Shown: positions 9,166 to 22,849 of the stretch, in pieces
Position numbering within the stretch: the stretch's first letter is position 1
How the letters are laid out: every line of letters starts with the position of its first letter
Assembly: GCA_003415625.1 (NCBI GenBank)
Contig: PYIU01000007.1
Location: 2,046,001-2,110,000, forward strand
Source of the DNA: Aquanectria penicillioides
Taxonomy: Eukaryota; Ascomycota; Sordariomycetes; Hypocreales; Nectriaceae
Reading direction: 5' to 3'
DNA length: 64,000 bases
Made by a program: the position numbers and the translations under genes
The notes under the pieces: generated by a model
Seen by the model: only the letters and a program-made list of their open reading frames with translations
What the model was told of the DNA's origin: nothing
Databases searched by the model: none

Positions 9166-12100
9166 CTTCGATCTCGTGATATTGGTAAACTGCTTCTAGA
9201 AATCCCCCAGAGAAGTAGAGAAGATCGGGAATGAGGTGAGAATGAAGTCGGCAAGATGTAGTTAAATTGATGCGAAGTGGATAAATTAGATGAAGGGGCA
9301 AGAGCACGACGAAGGTAAAAGAAGAAGTAGGGAGACAAAAGAAACAAAGCGAGGGGTAGGACAAGATACCAGATCTGGCCTTCTATGATTCCATAATGAC
9401 TGGGTGGTTTGCACGAGCGTGTATGCAGTGTAAGTGTAGATGAATGGATTGATTGCGGACAGTCAATGAGAATAAAAGGTGGGAGGGGAACGAAGACAAT
9501 AAGAGAGGCTTGGTGATTGTAGGCATAAAAGCGAATAAATCTCACCTGGGTCACCCCACAGTCAGAGTGTCCAATAAAGAATTCTCCCAAGTCAGAATCA
9601 CTTCAGAATAGAAACACTATCCAAAGTCCTTTGTTCGTAGTTGGCGGCAGCGCTTAGCCCAGGTCCCGTTCTCTAAGCGCCCACCAAAAACAGACAGCCA
9701 CTCACGGCGCTGGTCAAGTCTCAGACATAGACGATCCAAAACCGGCCAAGGAAAATCGGGTCGCTTTTTTGGCTCTGCTCGCAAGGGCTGAGAAGTCCGA
9801 AATGACCTAGCAAGGGATTGCCGGTGGCCTCACGGTGAGCTGAGGTTGAAAGCAATCGAGGCCAAGGGAAGGGATGCTTGGGGCCAGCCACAAGCATGGG
9901 TGTGTTGTCACTCCGTTGAAGCTTGGGCTGTATGCGAGCACAACGGAGGGCCACAATATCAACAATACCATGCGCCCAGTGAATTGAGTGCAGGTAGGCA
10001 TAGATATATAGTGACTCACGCAAAGTGCAAGGGGAACGCCGCAGAGCGACAGGCTAGTGATGCCCGACCCTCCAAGTCTCGCCATCAGTTCCGCAGCGTA
10101 GAGGGCCAGGATTTATTTGATAGGAAAGCAAGCCATTTCCGGCCGGCTGAGAAGACGCAGGCTGACGCCATTGCAAGCCCACCAAGCAGGTTGGTAGCCT
10201 CATGGCCAACTCCAAGGAAACAAGAACGCCGAAGCCGGGAGGTCAACCTTCAGGATGGTGACTGGGGCCAAACCTTGACTGGCGACAGCAGGGTCGATTG
10301 AGAAACACGAGGAAACAAACGCGCATGATCCTCAGTTAACGGTGCTGTGCGGTGGCCGAAGTGCCCATAGTGACTAGGATACTGCGGTCGACAACAAGGC
10401 ATGAGAACCAATCAAGCTCCAAAGGAGGCCGTTGATGGACCAAACAACCTGGTCATAATGGTTCAAAAACGGTACCACAAAAGAAGAATCTTAACTAGAC
10501 TGGGCCGATGGGGTTAGCCAGGATTCACTTGCAGACTCTAGCCACAGCTCATAGCCGCCGATCTCGTCCAAAAAAGCCCAGACAGATACATAGTAGATTG
10601 CCACCACACAAGGGAACAAGCAAGCTTTCAGCCGTTGCCGCAGGGTTTGCACTGAAACTTGGAGAGACGTTCATCACATCACGATGCCATGTGCCTCCCT
10701 GTGAATTCATTCTTGATGGTGGTGTTCTGTGCCCCATCACTGACGTCACTCTCGCGTCTATCGGTCAGGAGGTAATCCGGGCAGCGGATACGGAAATTAA
10801 ATCGTGAATGAATGAATGAATGAATGAATGAATGTGCGCGTGCGTGTGTATATGTGGGTAGGTATGCATGCCAGTGCGAGTGAGCACCTAGGTAGGTACA
10901 GCAGATGCGCCGTCCCTGTATCTGCTGGCAACAAGACTCCGCTGTTGGACTGAAAAAAATTTTGTGTACCCTGTTTCAGGGTTGGGATGATTGGCTAAGC
11001 GCCATTCATTCTCAGCAACGGGCGCATGTAGAAACCTAGAAGGGACAATCTCCACCAACCAACCGGATGGAGCCAACCCGAAAAGAAAAAGTGGCGAGCA
11101 CACCAATTTCGTACTTCGCAACACGCTTGGCAGGTACGTACATAGGCAGGAATGAAAACATGGGCTGCTGGTCATCTATCCTCATCCCTTGATTTTTAGT
11201 CGTGTCCTCCCTGGCTGTGTGTGGCATGGAGTAAAGAGAAAAGCAAGGATGTAACATGATAGTTTGAAAACCACCTTGCTATTGTTTTCTATAATTATGT
11301 TTTCATGGACCCAGTTTCATCGATTCGCAACGTTGCAATTCCCCAAGAAAACGCCGCCGCTGCCGTTAGTTTTTGTCACATTGACACTTCAATTGTCGGA
11401 GATGAATCACGGGATATACCCATACAGACCCCTCATAGTAGCAGTCGAAACCGGGGCATCAATCTACTCTATAGGCTTATCAGGGACTAACTCTCTCAGA
11501 GATATCTCACACCAGGTCAATCGAGTTACATCGTGACCATACACATACCCCTAAGTGGCTGCACCTGTAGCTACTAGCTTATCAAGGACCCCAAACAGAA
11601 TAATAACACGTAATTCATGCTTTATCGTCAATAATAACTACCGTCTACTTAATAAGCAGCACAGTGTAGCGAATTCCCTGGTTCCTAGTCCAACACCCCA
11701 ACATTAAACTGAAGTAAACAGAGAATACGTCAAACTCGTCCGTTTACCTAGTTCAACCAAGCCAGTTCTCCATAAGAAAATATGACTTCACCACAATCTT
11801 ATGAATAAGAGTTGTGTTTTAATTATCGTTGTGCAATAAACATTAGATTTAGCTCCACTTCGCCTCTTTTAGACACACGTCACGAGCACTTCGTCAATAG
11901 TCAATCAGCTAATCAGTGAAATATCCTGTCCTTGTATTTCAAAGCAGTCACGTCGTCCCGGGCTTTAGAATATCCTCCAAGTGGGCAAACGGTGCCAATC
12001 GTCTCGAAAATTTTGTTATGTGGAGTGGGAGATTATCGGAGCTCCCTGTCTCCAATATTTCAGCCAAGAGTTAAGATACGGTTGAAACCAAACACTGGGA

Positions 12101-13561
12101 AAGTGGCCAGCTTCTTCGGCACGCAGGAGAGTATATTACGCAATTTGTGAGGCTCTAGGTCTTCTTCCTGATCAATCCCTTTGTCTTGAGAAAGGAATAC
12201 GAGCTAAGGATAGAGCATAGCGGAAATTTGGTGTTCTCTGACAGCTTACTCATGACCCTATCAAAGCCCCAAGCGGTGATTTACTCTCCTCGTGATGACA
12301 ATACGGCATTTCCCACGTAAATGCATGGTTCTGCCGACTTCGTTCCTGCTCAGCTAGGCTAAGTTGATCTACCCAACAGATTAGGCCAGTTGTGAGAACG
12401 AACATCAGCCCTGAGATGAAGAACACATGCTGATACTAGGCTCTCCTCTCTGGCCACAAAATATTCTCACGTATTCTAGGTAAAGTTGATGATACATGGT
12501 TGAGAACCCTGCGCTGTACGCATCTGTCCACCTTACAACTACGAGATTGAAACATCTATTTCCATAAGGTTCAATAACTAAACAATACAAGAGCATAGGT
12601 ACTCCACATCGATGCAATTCCCCACGTTCCTAATAACTGCTTAGACGCAATTCGGATTTTGGCAAGGATGGACTCCTGATTTCATAGCGCATCTTCCGAT
12701 TAGATGACAAGGCAAATAGGTCGTCGCAGTTATACTCAAGGCCTGACTAACCAAGACAGAGATTGTCTTGTCAGATATCGGGAAATAGAATATGCAACGT
12801 GTGGTTCTAAACATGCAAACCCTTTTATCTCATCAATTGTTAAGCCTGATAGAGAAGACGCATGACAGCATGCGATTTGACCTCGATACCCATATATTAC
12901 AGAGATATCTTGATCATTTACCACGAAGTTTAACATGGTTCTTTTGACTAAGGGCAAAAGAGCAACTCCCATACAGCAAACAATCATCACAGGGGCAAAA
13001 TCGACCGTGTAGGGGCATATACAGGTTCAAAGGAGGTGTCGTGGGGAGGGCAGAACGGTGCTATATCAGAGCAGGCAAACAAGGTGCGGCAGTATGGCAC
13101 AAGCATATCACCCTATAACAACAATTGACGATACAACGTCGAAGTGACCTCTCAAAGAATGACAAGACCCCTCTCAAGTTTAGTGCCGAAGAAATCAGAG
13201 GCTCGAAGTAATTGCAATTCTAGTAAATCTTCACTAAAAATCACCAGAACCAAGACTTTCTCATGCGATGAAGCCCAACAGTGCTTGTCCAGCCAGTAAC
13301 GTACTTTCCGGCGAGTACACAGGTACATCCAGATCCAGCCCAACCTCTTAGGATTCTGTTCTCATCCTAGTTAAGCCAAGGATGGGACTTGTCCATCGCG
13401 TAGAGAGCAAGATTCTATTCCGTTCGTCAACCTCGTGGTTCAACATAACCATAACATCAATTGTGCCAGTGCCTTCCAACAAATAGATTCACCGTAGTAC
13501 GACCGTAACGCCTGCATCATTCGCGCCATGGAATAGATGACTGATGAAACATACACCCAAC
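9166..13561. other. Gene-free stretch of 4.4 kb
   Basis: Beyond the 5' flank of PRM1 (to about 9.6 kb) no coding frame with protein-like composition is seen on either strand. Open frames at 9.8-10.8 kb are short and of random composition. From about 11.25 kb to 13.5 kb the DNA is more AT-rich and full of stops in all frames. No transposase, reverse transcriptase, long terminal repeat or tRNA was recognised. It may hold the long PRM1 promoter, non-coding RNA or a decayed insertion; nothing in the sequence decides this. Confidence 0.5.
10805..10834 (+). repeat. Tetranucleotide microsatellite (TGAA)n
   Basis: Seven and a half perfect copies of TGAA, followed directly by a short GT/GC alternating stretch to about 10851. 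A single ACCTAGGTAGGTAC element follows at 10885-10899. Confidence 0.95.
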
Positions 13562-14153
<592 letters not shown>

Positions 14154-15765
14154 GGTGGTAGTGATTTGAGCGTTTGCTGATAAGAACGAAAGGCGGTTAA
14201 TATCCAGAGTCTCGAGGTCGAGGGCTGGGATGCTGGCAGCTTTTGTTCTGGGGAAGATGCAAGAAAAGAGTGTTTGCGGAGATGATGGAAGGATGAGAAA
14301 CAGAATTTAGGTTGCGATCGGTTTGCGTCAGGGAGTAGAAGAAGACGGAACAGTCAGAAGGTGGCACCGTCGGCACAGATGAGCGGTCGGCGAGTGAGGC
14401 ACCTGCCTGCTACAAGTGGCGGAGGCAACGGAGGTACCTGCCTACCTTTGGATCAAGGCCGCTGGCGGGCGAGGCACCACGCTGGGAACAGGCAGACGAG
14501 GCAGTGACAGGGAAACACAAGCGCGGGGCTGTGATACTAGTCCCATATTGTGCTAGCGCTTCCAACTACGGTGAATCACAAGAGGGCTTTGGGCAGCAGG
14601 TGGACGCCAGCCAGGTGATTATGGCGGGGAAAGTCGAGGGTCAGGCGTCGCACTGTACTGTCACAGGGACAGACTATGGCCGTGAACAGACTGCTGGGCC
14701 TAGCCAAAACGTGCGAATCTACTCACCTTGCTTGCCATCAGCGACAGCATTGCGGCTTGGGTTGATTGCACAGTTACGCATCCATCTTGACGAGGTTCAT
14801 TTGAATCGCATTGCAGATTTGCGAGGTGAGTCAGGTTGTCAGTCAGCAGGGCTGACCGGATGGCTATCTACCCAGGTAGGTCGCATTGTAATACCCTGGA
14901 ATTGGTACTTACTGTGTTGCAGGGACCTGAGTGACGCGAGGTACCCAGCTCGAAGCTCTGGAAGGTTTCAACTCACCATCCCGCCCCCTTCCTCTTAGGC
15001 TGGACTCCTTCAAAGTTGCCATGTGCACACAAGACTACACGGATATGCCATAAGTAGACAGATAGACGAGCACCTACATGGCTACAGGGTTCGTAGGCCC
15101 AAATATTCAACGTTTGGGTAAAAGGCCGAGTTCAGATAATACGCACGTAAGTACACGGAGTGGGCAGGTACATGCCGACTCCCCGTTCCGGTCCTCCCAA
15201 ATCCTAGGTACCTACCTAATCCAAGCACGTCACCGAGGGGCGGTCCGCTTACAGTCGTGTCTGAGAAAATGCACACTGTAGTCGCAATATCCTTTTTCCT
15301 AGATTCCTGCCCACATAGCAGGTCACGGGATAAGTCACATGGAGATGAGGCTAATCGCCTTCGGCCTGAGGACCAAAGAAAAGATACAAAGTACCTGTAA
15401 ACCCGTTCACCATCCGCACGGCCACTCGCGACGTGCCGAAAATAAAAGTGGCGTGCCTTGTCCAACGAGTACGTACCAGCCGACGTCAGCCGATTTGTCC
15501 AAGCAGGCCAGGTCTAAACCATCAGAGGACAGGGCCCATATCCCAGGTTCCCAGGCCCCGAGTTCCACGCCCTAATAAGAAAAGCCAATTGCTGAACATT
15601 CGATTCCGACTATCACCCGAGTCAATTCGGCCTTGACCGCTCCCCAACTGCTCGCCCGAGTGGCCTCATACGTCCTGCAGAGCTCCCCAATAGCACCACC
15701 TTGCTCTGACCTTGTCTAACCGCGCCTCTTTTCTCCGCGGTGCCGGCTGGCCATATTTAGCTCCC
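14154..15765. other. Intergenic between divergent ATG8 and HEM13
   Basis: This is the shared upstream region of two genes that point apart. A plus-strand open frame of 164 codons at 14504-14998 has low-complexity, protein-unlike composition and no recognised domain, so it is not called. GGTACC/CCTACC words occur around 14430-14450, and a CCTAGGTACCTACC cluster at 15203-15216. Confidence 0.5.
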
Positions 15766-17065
15766 ATGGCTGCCAGACGGCATGCCCAGCGCTTTGTTGC
15801 GCATCTTGGGTCAACACGGCTTTCCCAGGTCCAATTGAGGTCTCACAGACGCTGGTTGTCCAATTCAACCAGCTTCCACTCATACAAGGGTGGTTCATCT
15901 TCCAATTCCCTCCCATTGTGGCTTGCAGCTGCAGCTGTCAGCTTCGCAGCCCATCTGGCCTACAAGATGGTATGACGGTTTGCTTTACGCTTCACACTTC
16001 ACCTTTTATGCACTTGGCTAATTGCTGACCAAACCTCTTGTACAGGCTGAAGTCGACCCTGTTACGCTCGATCCTGCCTCTCTAGCCGACCGTGATGCCC
16101 AGAAGAAACGCGAGACTGGCGTCGACAACAATTCCCCCATGCGCCTCCGCATGGAAAAGTTCATCAAGGAACAACAGCAATTGATCGTCGAAGGCCTTGA
16201 GAAAGTTGATGGCAAGAAGTTTCGCAAGGATGAATGGGAACGCCCTAACGGCGGTGGCGGCATCACATGCGTGCTTCAAGAGGGCAATGTATTCGAAAAG
16301 GCTGGTGTCGGTGTCAGCGTCGTCTACGGTTCTCTTCCCAAGCCTGCCATTGAAAAGATGCGCGCCAACCACAAGAACCTCGATCCCAATGTTGAGTCTC
16401 TCGAATTCTTCGCTGCAGGCCTGAGCATGGTTCTCCATCCCTACAACCCCATGGCTCCCACCGTCCACCTGAATTACCGATACTTCGAGACTGCCAACCC
16501 CGACGGCACATCTCAGGCTTGGTGGTTTGGCGGTGGCAGCGATCTGACTCCCTCTTACCTCTTCGATGAGGACGCTATCCACTTCCACAAGACCCTGAAG
16601 GACGCCTGTGACGCCCATGACAAGGACTACTATCCCCGGTTCAAGAAGTGGTGTGACGAGTACTTCTATAACAAGCACCGAGGCGAGGGCCGTGGTATTG
16701 GCGGTATCTTCTTTGACGATCTTGACGAGGCTGAGCGTGACCAAGAAAACACATTTGCCTTCATTCAAGACTGTCTCAAGTCCTTCCTACCCTCATACGT
16801 CCCCATCATCGAGAAGCGTAAGGGCATGCCGTACTCGCAAGAGGAGAAGGACTGGCAGCAGATCCGCCGCGGAAAGTACGTCGAGTTCAACTTGGTCCAC
16901 GACCGCGGTACTGCTTTCGGTCTTAACACTCCTGGATCCCGTGTTGAGAGTATTCTCATGAGTCTACCCCTGACGGCTGGTTGGAAGTACATGCATGAGC
17001 CAGAGCCCAAGAGTCGTGAGCAGCGACTTGTAGATGTTCTGAGGGATCCAAAGGAGTGGGTTTAG
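15766..17065 (+). CDS. HEM13: Coproporphyrinogen III oxidase (oxygen-dependent)
   Basis: This enzyme performs the oxygen-dependent oxidative decarboxylation of coproporphyrinogen III to protoporphyrinogen IX in heme synthesis. Two exons (15766-15969 and 16046-17065) with a 76-nt intron give 407 residues. The first exon encodes an Arg/Ser-rich, acidic-poor N-terminus with a short hydrophobic stretch ([18 protein letters not shown]), fitting mitochondrial targeting with a membrane anchor. The catalytic body begins in exon 2. Family signatures are plain: [41 protein letters not shown] and [18 protein letters not shown]. The ATG at 15766 was chosen because it is the first Met in frame with the presequence. 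The product is complete to the TAG at 17063-17065. Confidence 0.97.
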
Positions 17066-17486
17066 GTTTATAGTGTCTTCCGATGGTACCTCTAAACCAA
17101 ACCCGGAAGGTTACTATTTGTGAGGAAAGTGTAAAATATACTGTGACAAAATAGAGAGATGCCGCTTGCTGTGCACGAAAAAAAAGAAAAAAAAAATGAA
17201 AAGCCGAAGACACAGACTAGGATGGGGGAAAAAATATCATGGTGAAATGATCAAGGTATGACATTGTGCCATTCGTAATGCCGTTCGTTCTGGTTTCTCT
17301 ATTTTTTCCTATTTCTAGTTGGCTACTAGCTCGATAAATATAGTCATCCAACGTAGCGCGCGTCGACAAGTCGGAGTGGGACATGAAGTCATCAACGCCC
17401 AACGTATTTTCCACTCGCGTACCGGCTAGGCAACCACCCCTTCCACCTCCCCATCAGCAATTCGCCACAATGACAATCTATCAGCA
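17066..17486. other. Short intergenic region
   Basis: 3' flank of HEM13 and 5' flank of the SWIM-domain gene. It contains an A-rich tract at 17179-17197. No gene seen. Confidence 0.5.
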
Positions 17487-18200
17487 ATGGAGAGCCTTCC
17501 CTCTCACAGTCACCTCTTAACTACGTTGATAAATTCCATTTCCGACGTTATTTCGTCAACCGAAGAGGTCCACGCTTCATCGCCATCACATCAAGAACAG
17601 TCAGCTGGGTCTCCCTTCCAAGGCATCCCACAATCCCAACGTCCTCAACTCCTCACCCTCCATGTTATCTTTCCAGATCTCCTCCTCCCAGCCCTTGACC
17701 TCCTTGATCGCGGGCTCGTCACAAGGTTGCACTGCAACGATTTGGATGTAGTGATTGAACATGGAAGCAGGAAGGTAGATCAGTCATCCGACAACGACAT
17801 CGTCTTCCGAAGGGGGGGGCATGGCACCTTTCTCGTCCGTTCCATCGGCACTACTATGGCTCGCCGAGGGCGCGATCCTGGACTCTCGTCAAGGCGCTGC
17901 ATCGTTCACCTAGCCGCTTGGAACTGCTCTTGCGCCAGCTTCACTTTGGATGTATTCTCAAGCCAAAGGGTTTCTGCGCAGCAGCAAGAGTCTACACCAG
18001 ACACCCGGGGCCGGGAAATGAAAAGGTCATTTGTTGGAATGAATCTAGTCATCCCGAGCATTTATGTTGGCCAAATTCCCTGCTGCAAACACCTCCTCGC
18101 ATGTTTGCTAATTGAGAAGTGCCCACAAACGCTCACACAATGTATGGAGGACAGATATGTGACAAGGGACGAAATGGTAGGCATCATGGCAGAAATATAA
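17487..18200 (+). CDS. SWIM zinc-finger protein, Sws1/Shu-complex-like
   Basis: A single exon of 237 codons. The N-terminal third has a hydrophobic helix (LLTLHVIFPDLLLPALDLLD). The C-terminal half holds a SWIM-type zinc-binding motif CxC...CxH: C147 and C149 in AAWNCSC, and C200 and H202 in CCKHLLACLLIE. This layout matches fungal Sws1, partner of Rad51 paralogues in the Shu complex that promotes homologous recombination and error-free tolerance of replication damage. That role is inferred from the motif and overall layout. An 8-base G run at 17812-17819 sits in the middle; since one-base errors occur in such runs elsewhere in this window it deserves care, but both motif halves are in one frame as written. 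The start at 17487 is the first ATG in frame. Confidence 0.75.
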   Translation: MESLPSHSHLLTTLINSISDVISSTEEVHASSPSHQEQSAGSPFQGIPQSQRPQLLTLHVIFPDLLLPALDLLDRGLVTRLHCNDLDVVIEHGSRKVDQSSDNDIVFRRGGHGTFLVRSIGTTMARRGRDPGLSSRRCIVHLAAWNCSCASFTLDVFSSQRVSAQQQESTPDTRGREMKRSFVGMNLVIPSIYVGQIPCCKHLLACLLIEKCPQTLTQCMEDRYVTRDEMVGIMAEI

Positions 18201-18418
18201 CAAAATTAGGCACAAGTCATCTTGTGAGATGGGTGGTAAGGCATTGGCCGGCATGTATTATCCCCGCAACCTCATCTAGTAATCCGATATGAAATGCTCA
18301 ATGTACAAAGGCTTTTGCCATCCCCCGGCAAAGTTGCCGCCATAATTGCATCTTTCCATACGCCGAGACTCTCCACGATTGTGTCTGCCCCTCTTCGTTT
18401 CAGTGCCATCCATTGAGA

Positions 18419-19571
18419 TTATTTCTTGCTTTCCTTAGCATCCTTGTCCTTGTCACCATCCTTAGTCTCTCCATTGGTACTGTTGACGCCCTCCTTCTTC
18501 TCATCTTTGCCATTAGCTTCATCTTTTTTAGCATCCTTTTCCTCTTGTTGTTGTCGATTTTGGATCTTGTTCTCGATCAAGTCATGGAAGGCTGTGATGG
18601 CGCGAATCAAACTGCTAAGGTAAATAGCCATGAGCTGGTCGTTGGTCTTAATGCTCATAGCATAAGACAGCTCGCTAGCACCAGACTTGCCATCACCCTC
18701 AGGTGTGGATAGATTAGGAAGCAGATTAAAAACGTCTTGGAGGTTTCCGAGGATGGCATGGTTAATCGGCAGTTGGCCATCGAGGACTTTCTGGAGGTAG
18801 GCGCCAATGTCTCGCAAGCGCAGGTGTAGGCCCTGGAGGGACTGGAGCTGATTGGTAATTCGGGTGGACAGGGTTCCGGCGGCCACATCTCGGATATCTC
18901 TTAGTAGATGCTCAACCCCAATTTCCTCTGCTTCCTCGGCCTCGATGATCGAGGGTGTGTGCACGAACGTTCGCGAAGTAGTTGTGCCATCCTATTCGCC
19001 AAGATGAGTATTCGTGAGGTTTCAAGAGTTAATGGGGTGTTGCTTACATCCTTAATTTCTTCGACAGCAAAGTAGGCATCGGTTGGAACACCAGACTCCT
19101 TTGGCTGCACATCGATGATGACAAGTAGTGGATTCGGGGTGTATCGCTTGAAGAGCTCGTTGATTTCCAAGTCAGAAGCGCGGAGCTTAGGCCCAGTGTG
19201 GTACCATCCTATCAACTTCTCTCGGGCGTTGACCTTCTTGAACATATCGTTCATAGATTCGACGTAGTTATGATCGAGAAACCAGACCGACGGGTCTTTG
19301 TCATCTTCCTCGAAAGGAACTAAGGTTTGTTTGTAAGCGCCTTGATCAAGGGGCGAGTTCTATCGACTGTAGTGGGAAACACACCGGCAAAGCTGTTAGA
19401 CACTCTCACGCTTTTTCCATCATTCTGACCGAGGAGAACGCCGACTACTCGTCGCTTTGCCTTTGAGGAAACGGTACGATTATAATGATCGACGGCAGAG
19501 AGAAGGACGAGGGGCGCGACGGTGACGTTTCGGGTGACGAGGGAGAGGGTTTCTGCGGTGGTGGTAGGCAT
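18419..19571 (-). CDS. RPN8: 26S proteasome regulatory subunit RPN8
   Basis: RPN8 is a lid subunit of the 19S regulatory particle and pairs with the deubiquitinase RPN11. Exons 19571-19385, 19319-19048 and 18991-18419 (introns of 65 and 56 nt) give 343 residues. The MPN domain covers about residues 10-150 ([45 protein letters not shown]). The segment [12 protein letters not shown] lacks the second metal-binding His of an active JAMM site, as expected for RPN8. A helical region follows ([32 protein letters not shown]), and the tail after residue 300 is Lys/Glu/Asp-rich. The ATG at 19571 matches the family N-terminus; an in-frame upstream extension begins with no family similarity. Confidence 0.97.
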
Positions 19572-21860
19572 GGTAGATTCGTGGAGAAAGGTCACAACTT
19601 CGTCAGTTCTGGTGCAGGGTGTGAGATCGCTTTCATGCGGGGACGACGAGGAACAGGACAGAAGGGATGGTCGAGATTGCGATAGTCGATGGATGTGGTG
19701 ACCGCACGTACGTATACTGGAGGCTGCCTTCGTCGTAGAGAGCTTCGTTCCCGATTGGGTCATGGCCAGGCTGGTGGACTCAGAAGGTCGAGCCTTGAGA
19801 ATGCTCAGTCACGTGTCAGGCGCCACACCAGCCACGTCCCTCATCTGCTGTGCCATGTGTACGCCACAGGGCCAGATTACTTGGTCCAACGAGTCTGCAC
19901 TGAAGACACATCCGTCGTTCCTACAAGCTACATGGCCTCGCGAGGGTGGCTGGATGGTTCGCAGTTGTTTTTGGTTCGATAAGTACCAGAATATGTTGCG
20001 GTTTGGTCCTTCCCACGCCCTCTCCCCCCAGGCTTGATCGACATGACCATGTATTTCAGTGTGAGGCAGCATCATGCCAAGGCAGAACTGGTCGGAATTC
20101 CCAGTGAGGAAATAATTACGACCAGCCACGCGAGCATGTCCTGTTTGTGGTCGGGCCAGTGAGTGGTAAGCTTCCCGACGAGTCGTAGGTCCGAGCCCAA
20201 AGAAGGAAGGCAAGCTAAATCATGTTGCTTTCCTGTTCGTTCGTCTAGGTATACGACGCTCCATGCAAATGGGCGGATAGCCTGGTTCCGGCTGTCTCCA
20301 CCACACCTTGGACCTCGGCGTCGGGCGCCAGGGGGGATACAATCCCATGGCTGGCCCTGGCTGGATGCAAGACTATGGAAGGCGAGCACTTTGGAAGCGG
20401 AGAGATGGAGGCTAGAGTGTCGGGTTAGATGTTCAGCCGGCTACGACCACACCTCACTACTGATATGTATGGACACCCCTTCGAGTATGGCCAAACCAAT
20501 TTGGATGAGCACAACGGGCCGGCGTTTTGCAGCATTGCGACATTCGGATCAAGGGACCTCGATACTAAATACTCTTCTGAAGACGAGCCTCGGCCCTGCT
20601 GACCGAAAGCTATTGAGGACTACGATTGAGGATCTGGATGATTGATTACGGTAAGCCTTTTTATTGGCTCTACACAGAGTCATTATTGGACCTGGACGTT
20701 GCACGATCCGATTGATTGATGTGTTTGGCCGTGCTACCGAGCTGGTATCTGCCCGAGTGGTTCCAAGCTACCCTAGAACGCGACATCAAGACCAGGAAAC
20801 TCAGGGCTGAAATGCAGTAGCCAGCGGCTCTCGGTATCGCATTTAAGACATATTCGTGTTCATCTTTTCTTAGTCATATTGATAGATGGTGTCGAAGAGT
20901 TCTACATCTGTTGCAATGATACATCTCTGGCATATATGTAGCTGATCTACATGTGAATTTTTGTACATGTATTTAATATATAAGTTATTACACTATATTT
21001 ATATTTATGTGAAATATAAAGCTTCGTATCTTATATATTTAATTAGATCACGTAAATATACCAACACAGTTGTATAAAATTTTCAACATTATACATTTAG
21101 GTAATACTATCAATTAATATTTATTCTTTCAATTTTAATACCATTTCTTGGCCAATTCACCCACTGAAGCAAAAACATACTGGCCTAGTCACTGTGCTGA
21201 ACAAACTGTCTTGACTGACTTATGATTGGTAGCATGTCAATACAAATGTGTCTACTTAGCAGAGTGCGCGGAGAAGAGGAAGTGGCCACAATATTGGAGA
21301 ACACATTTGTCCCATGAATAGAGATAGGGGAATGGGTTGATCGAAGGAATTACTGACCGGAGTACTAAACCTAAGCAAGACCAACCCCTCATCAATTTAT
21401 CAACGGCTACGGGGTTTCAACAAGATGACGCCTGGAATGGCACACAGACCACCAAGAGCCGGAGAAAAAGCCGCGGCCTATCCCCTACGCCGCCATCGCA
21501 AACACTGCACGGCGCTGTAAGGGCGCCTAACCAAGGACAGACGGCGTGTCCATAGCGTGTACAGTGCCGTGTGTCTATCTCGATCAATGAAAACGTGTGC
21601 AGTTGACCAATTACAGCCCGCCAAAGCTCCCTCCAAAAACCTCCCATCCTCCGGCTACGCAGCCAAGATTTCCTTGTCTTGCCCATCTCGACTTTGTGCT
21701 CGCTTTTCTCTCCTCCGCCTTCTTCCTTTCTTAGTCCTCTCCCTCATCACCACTCGCGCTGCCGCGTTGCATCTTCCCGCCCTCATCCCTTACCACCTCC
21801 CTTTCAATTGCCGCCATTCCAATCCCTCAATTCCCTCTTCTGCCTTCGGCTGCCGCAACA
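19572..21860. other. Intergenic of 2.3 kb with AT-rich core
   Basis: Upstream region of both RPN8 (minus) and adenylate kinase (plus). Short overlapping frames on both strands near 19.7-20.6 kb lack protein-like composition. The stretch near 20.95-21.16 kb is strongly AT-rich. CT-rich pyrimidine tracts at about 21700-21850 are typical of a fungal core promoter just before the adenylate kinase start. No tRNA recognised. Confidence 0.5.
20950..21160. other. AT-rich block
   Basis: About 210 bases of markedly AT-rich DNA with runs such as TATTTAATATATAAG, in sharp contrast with the GC-richer flanks. It could be a decayed insertion, a scaffold attachment or replication-origin-like element, or simply relaxed intergenic DNA. 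The sequence does not decide. Confidence 0.6.

Positions 21861-22849
<989 letters not shown>

Noticed and set aside
14504..14998. 164-codon plus-strand open frame as a gene
   Set aside because: No domain and irregular composition. It lies in the promoter region between ATG8 and HEM13, and its start and end show no coding signals.
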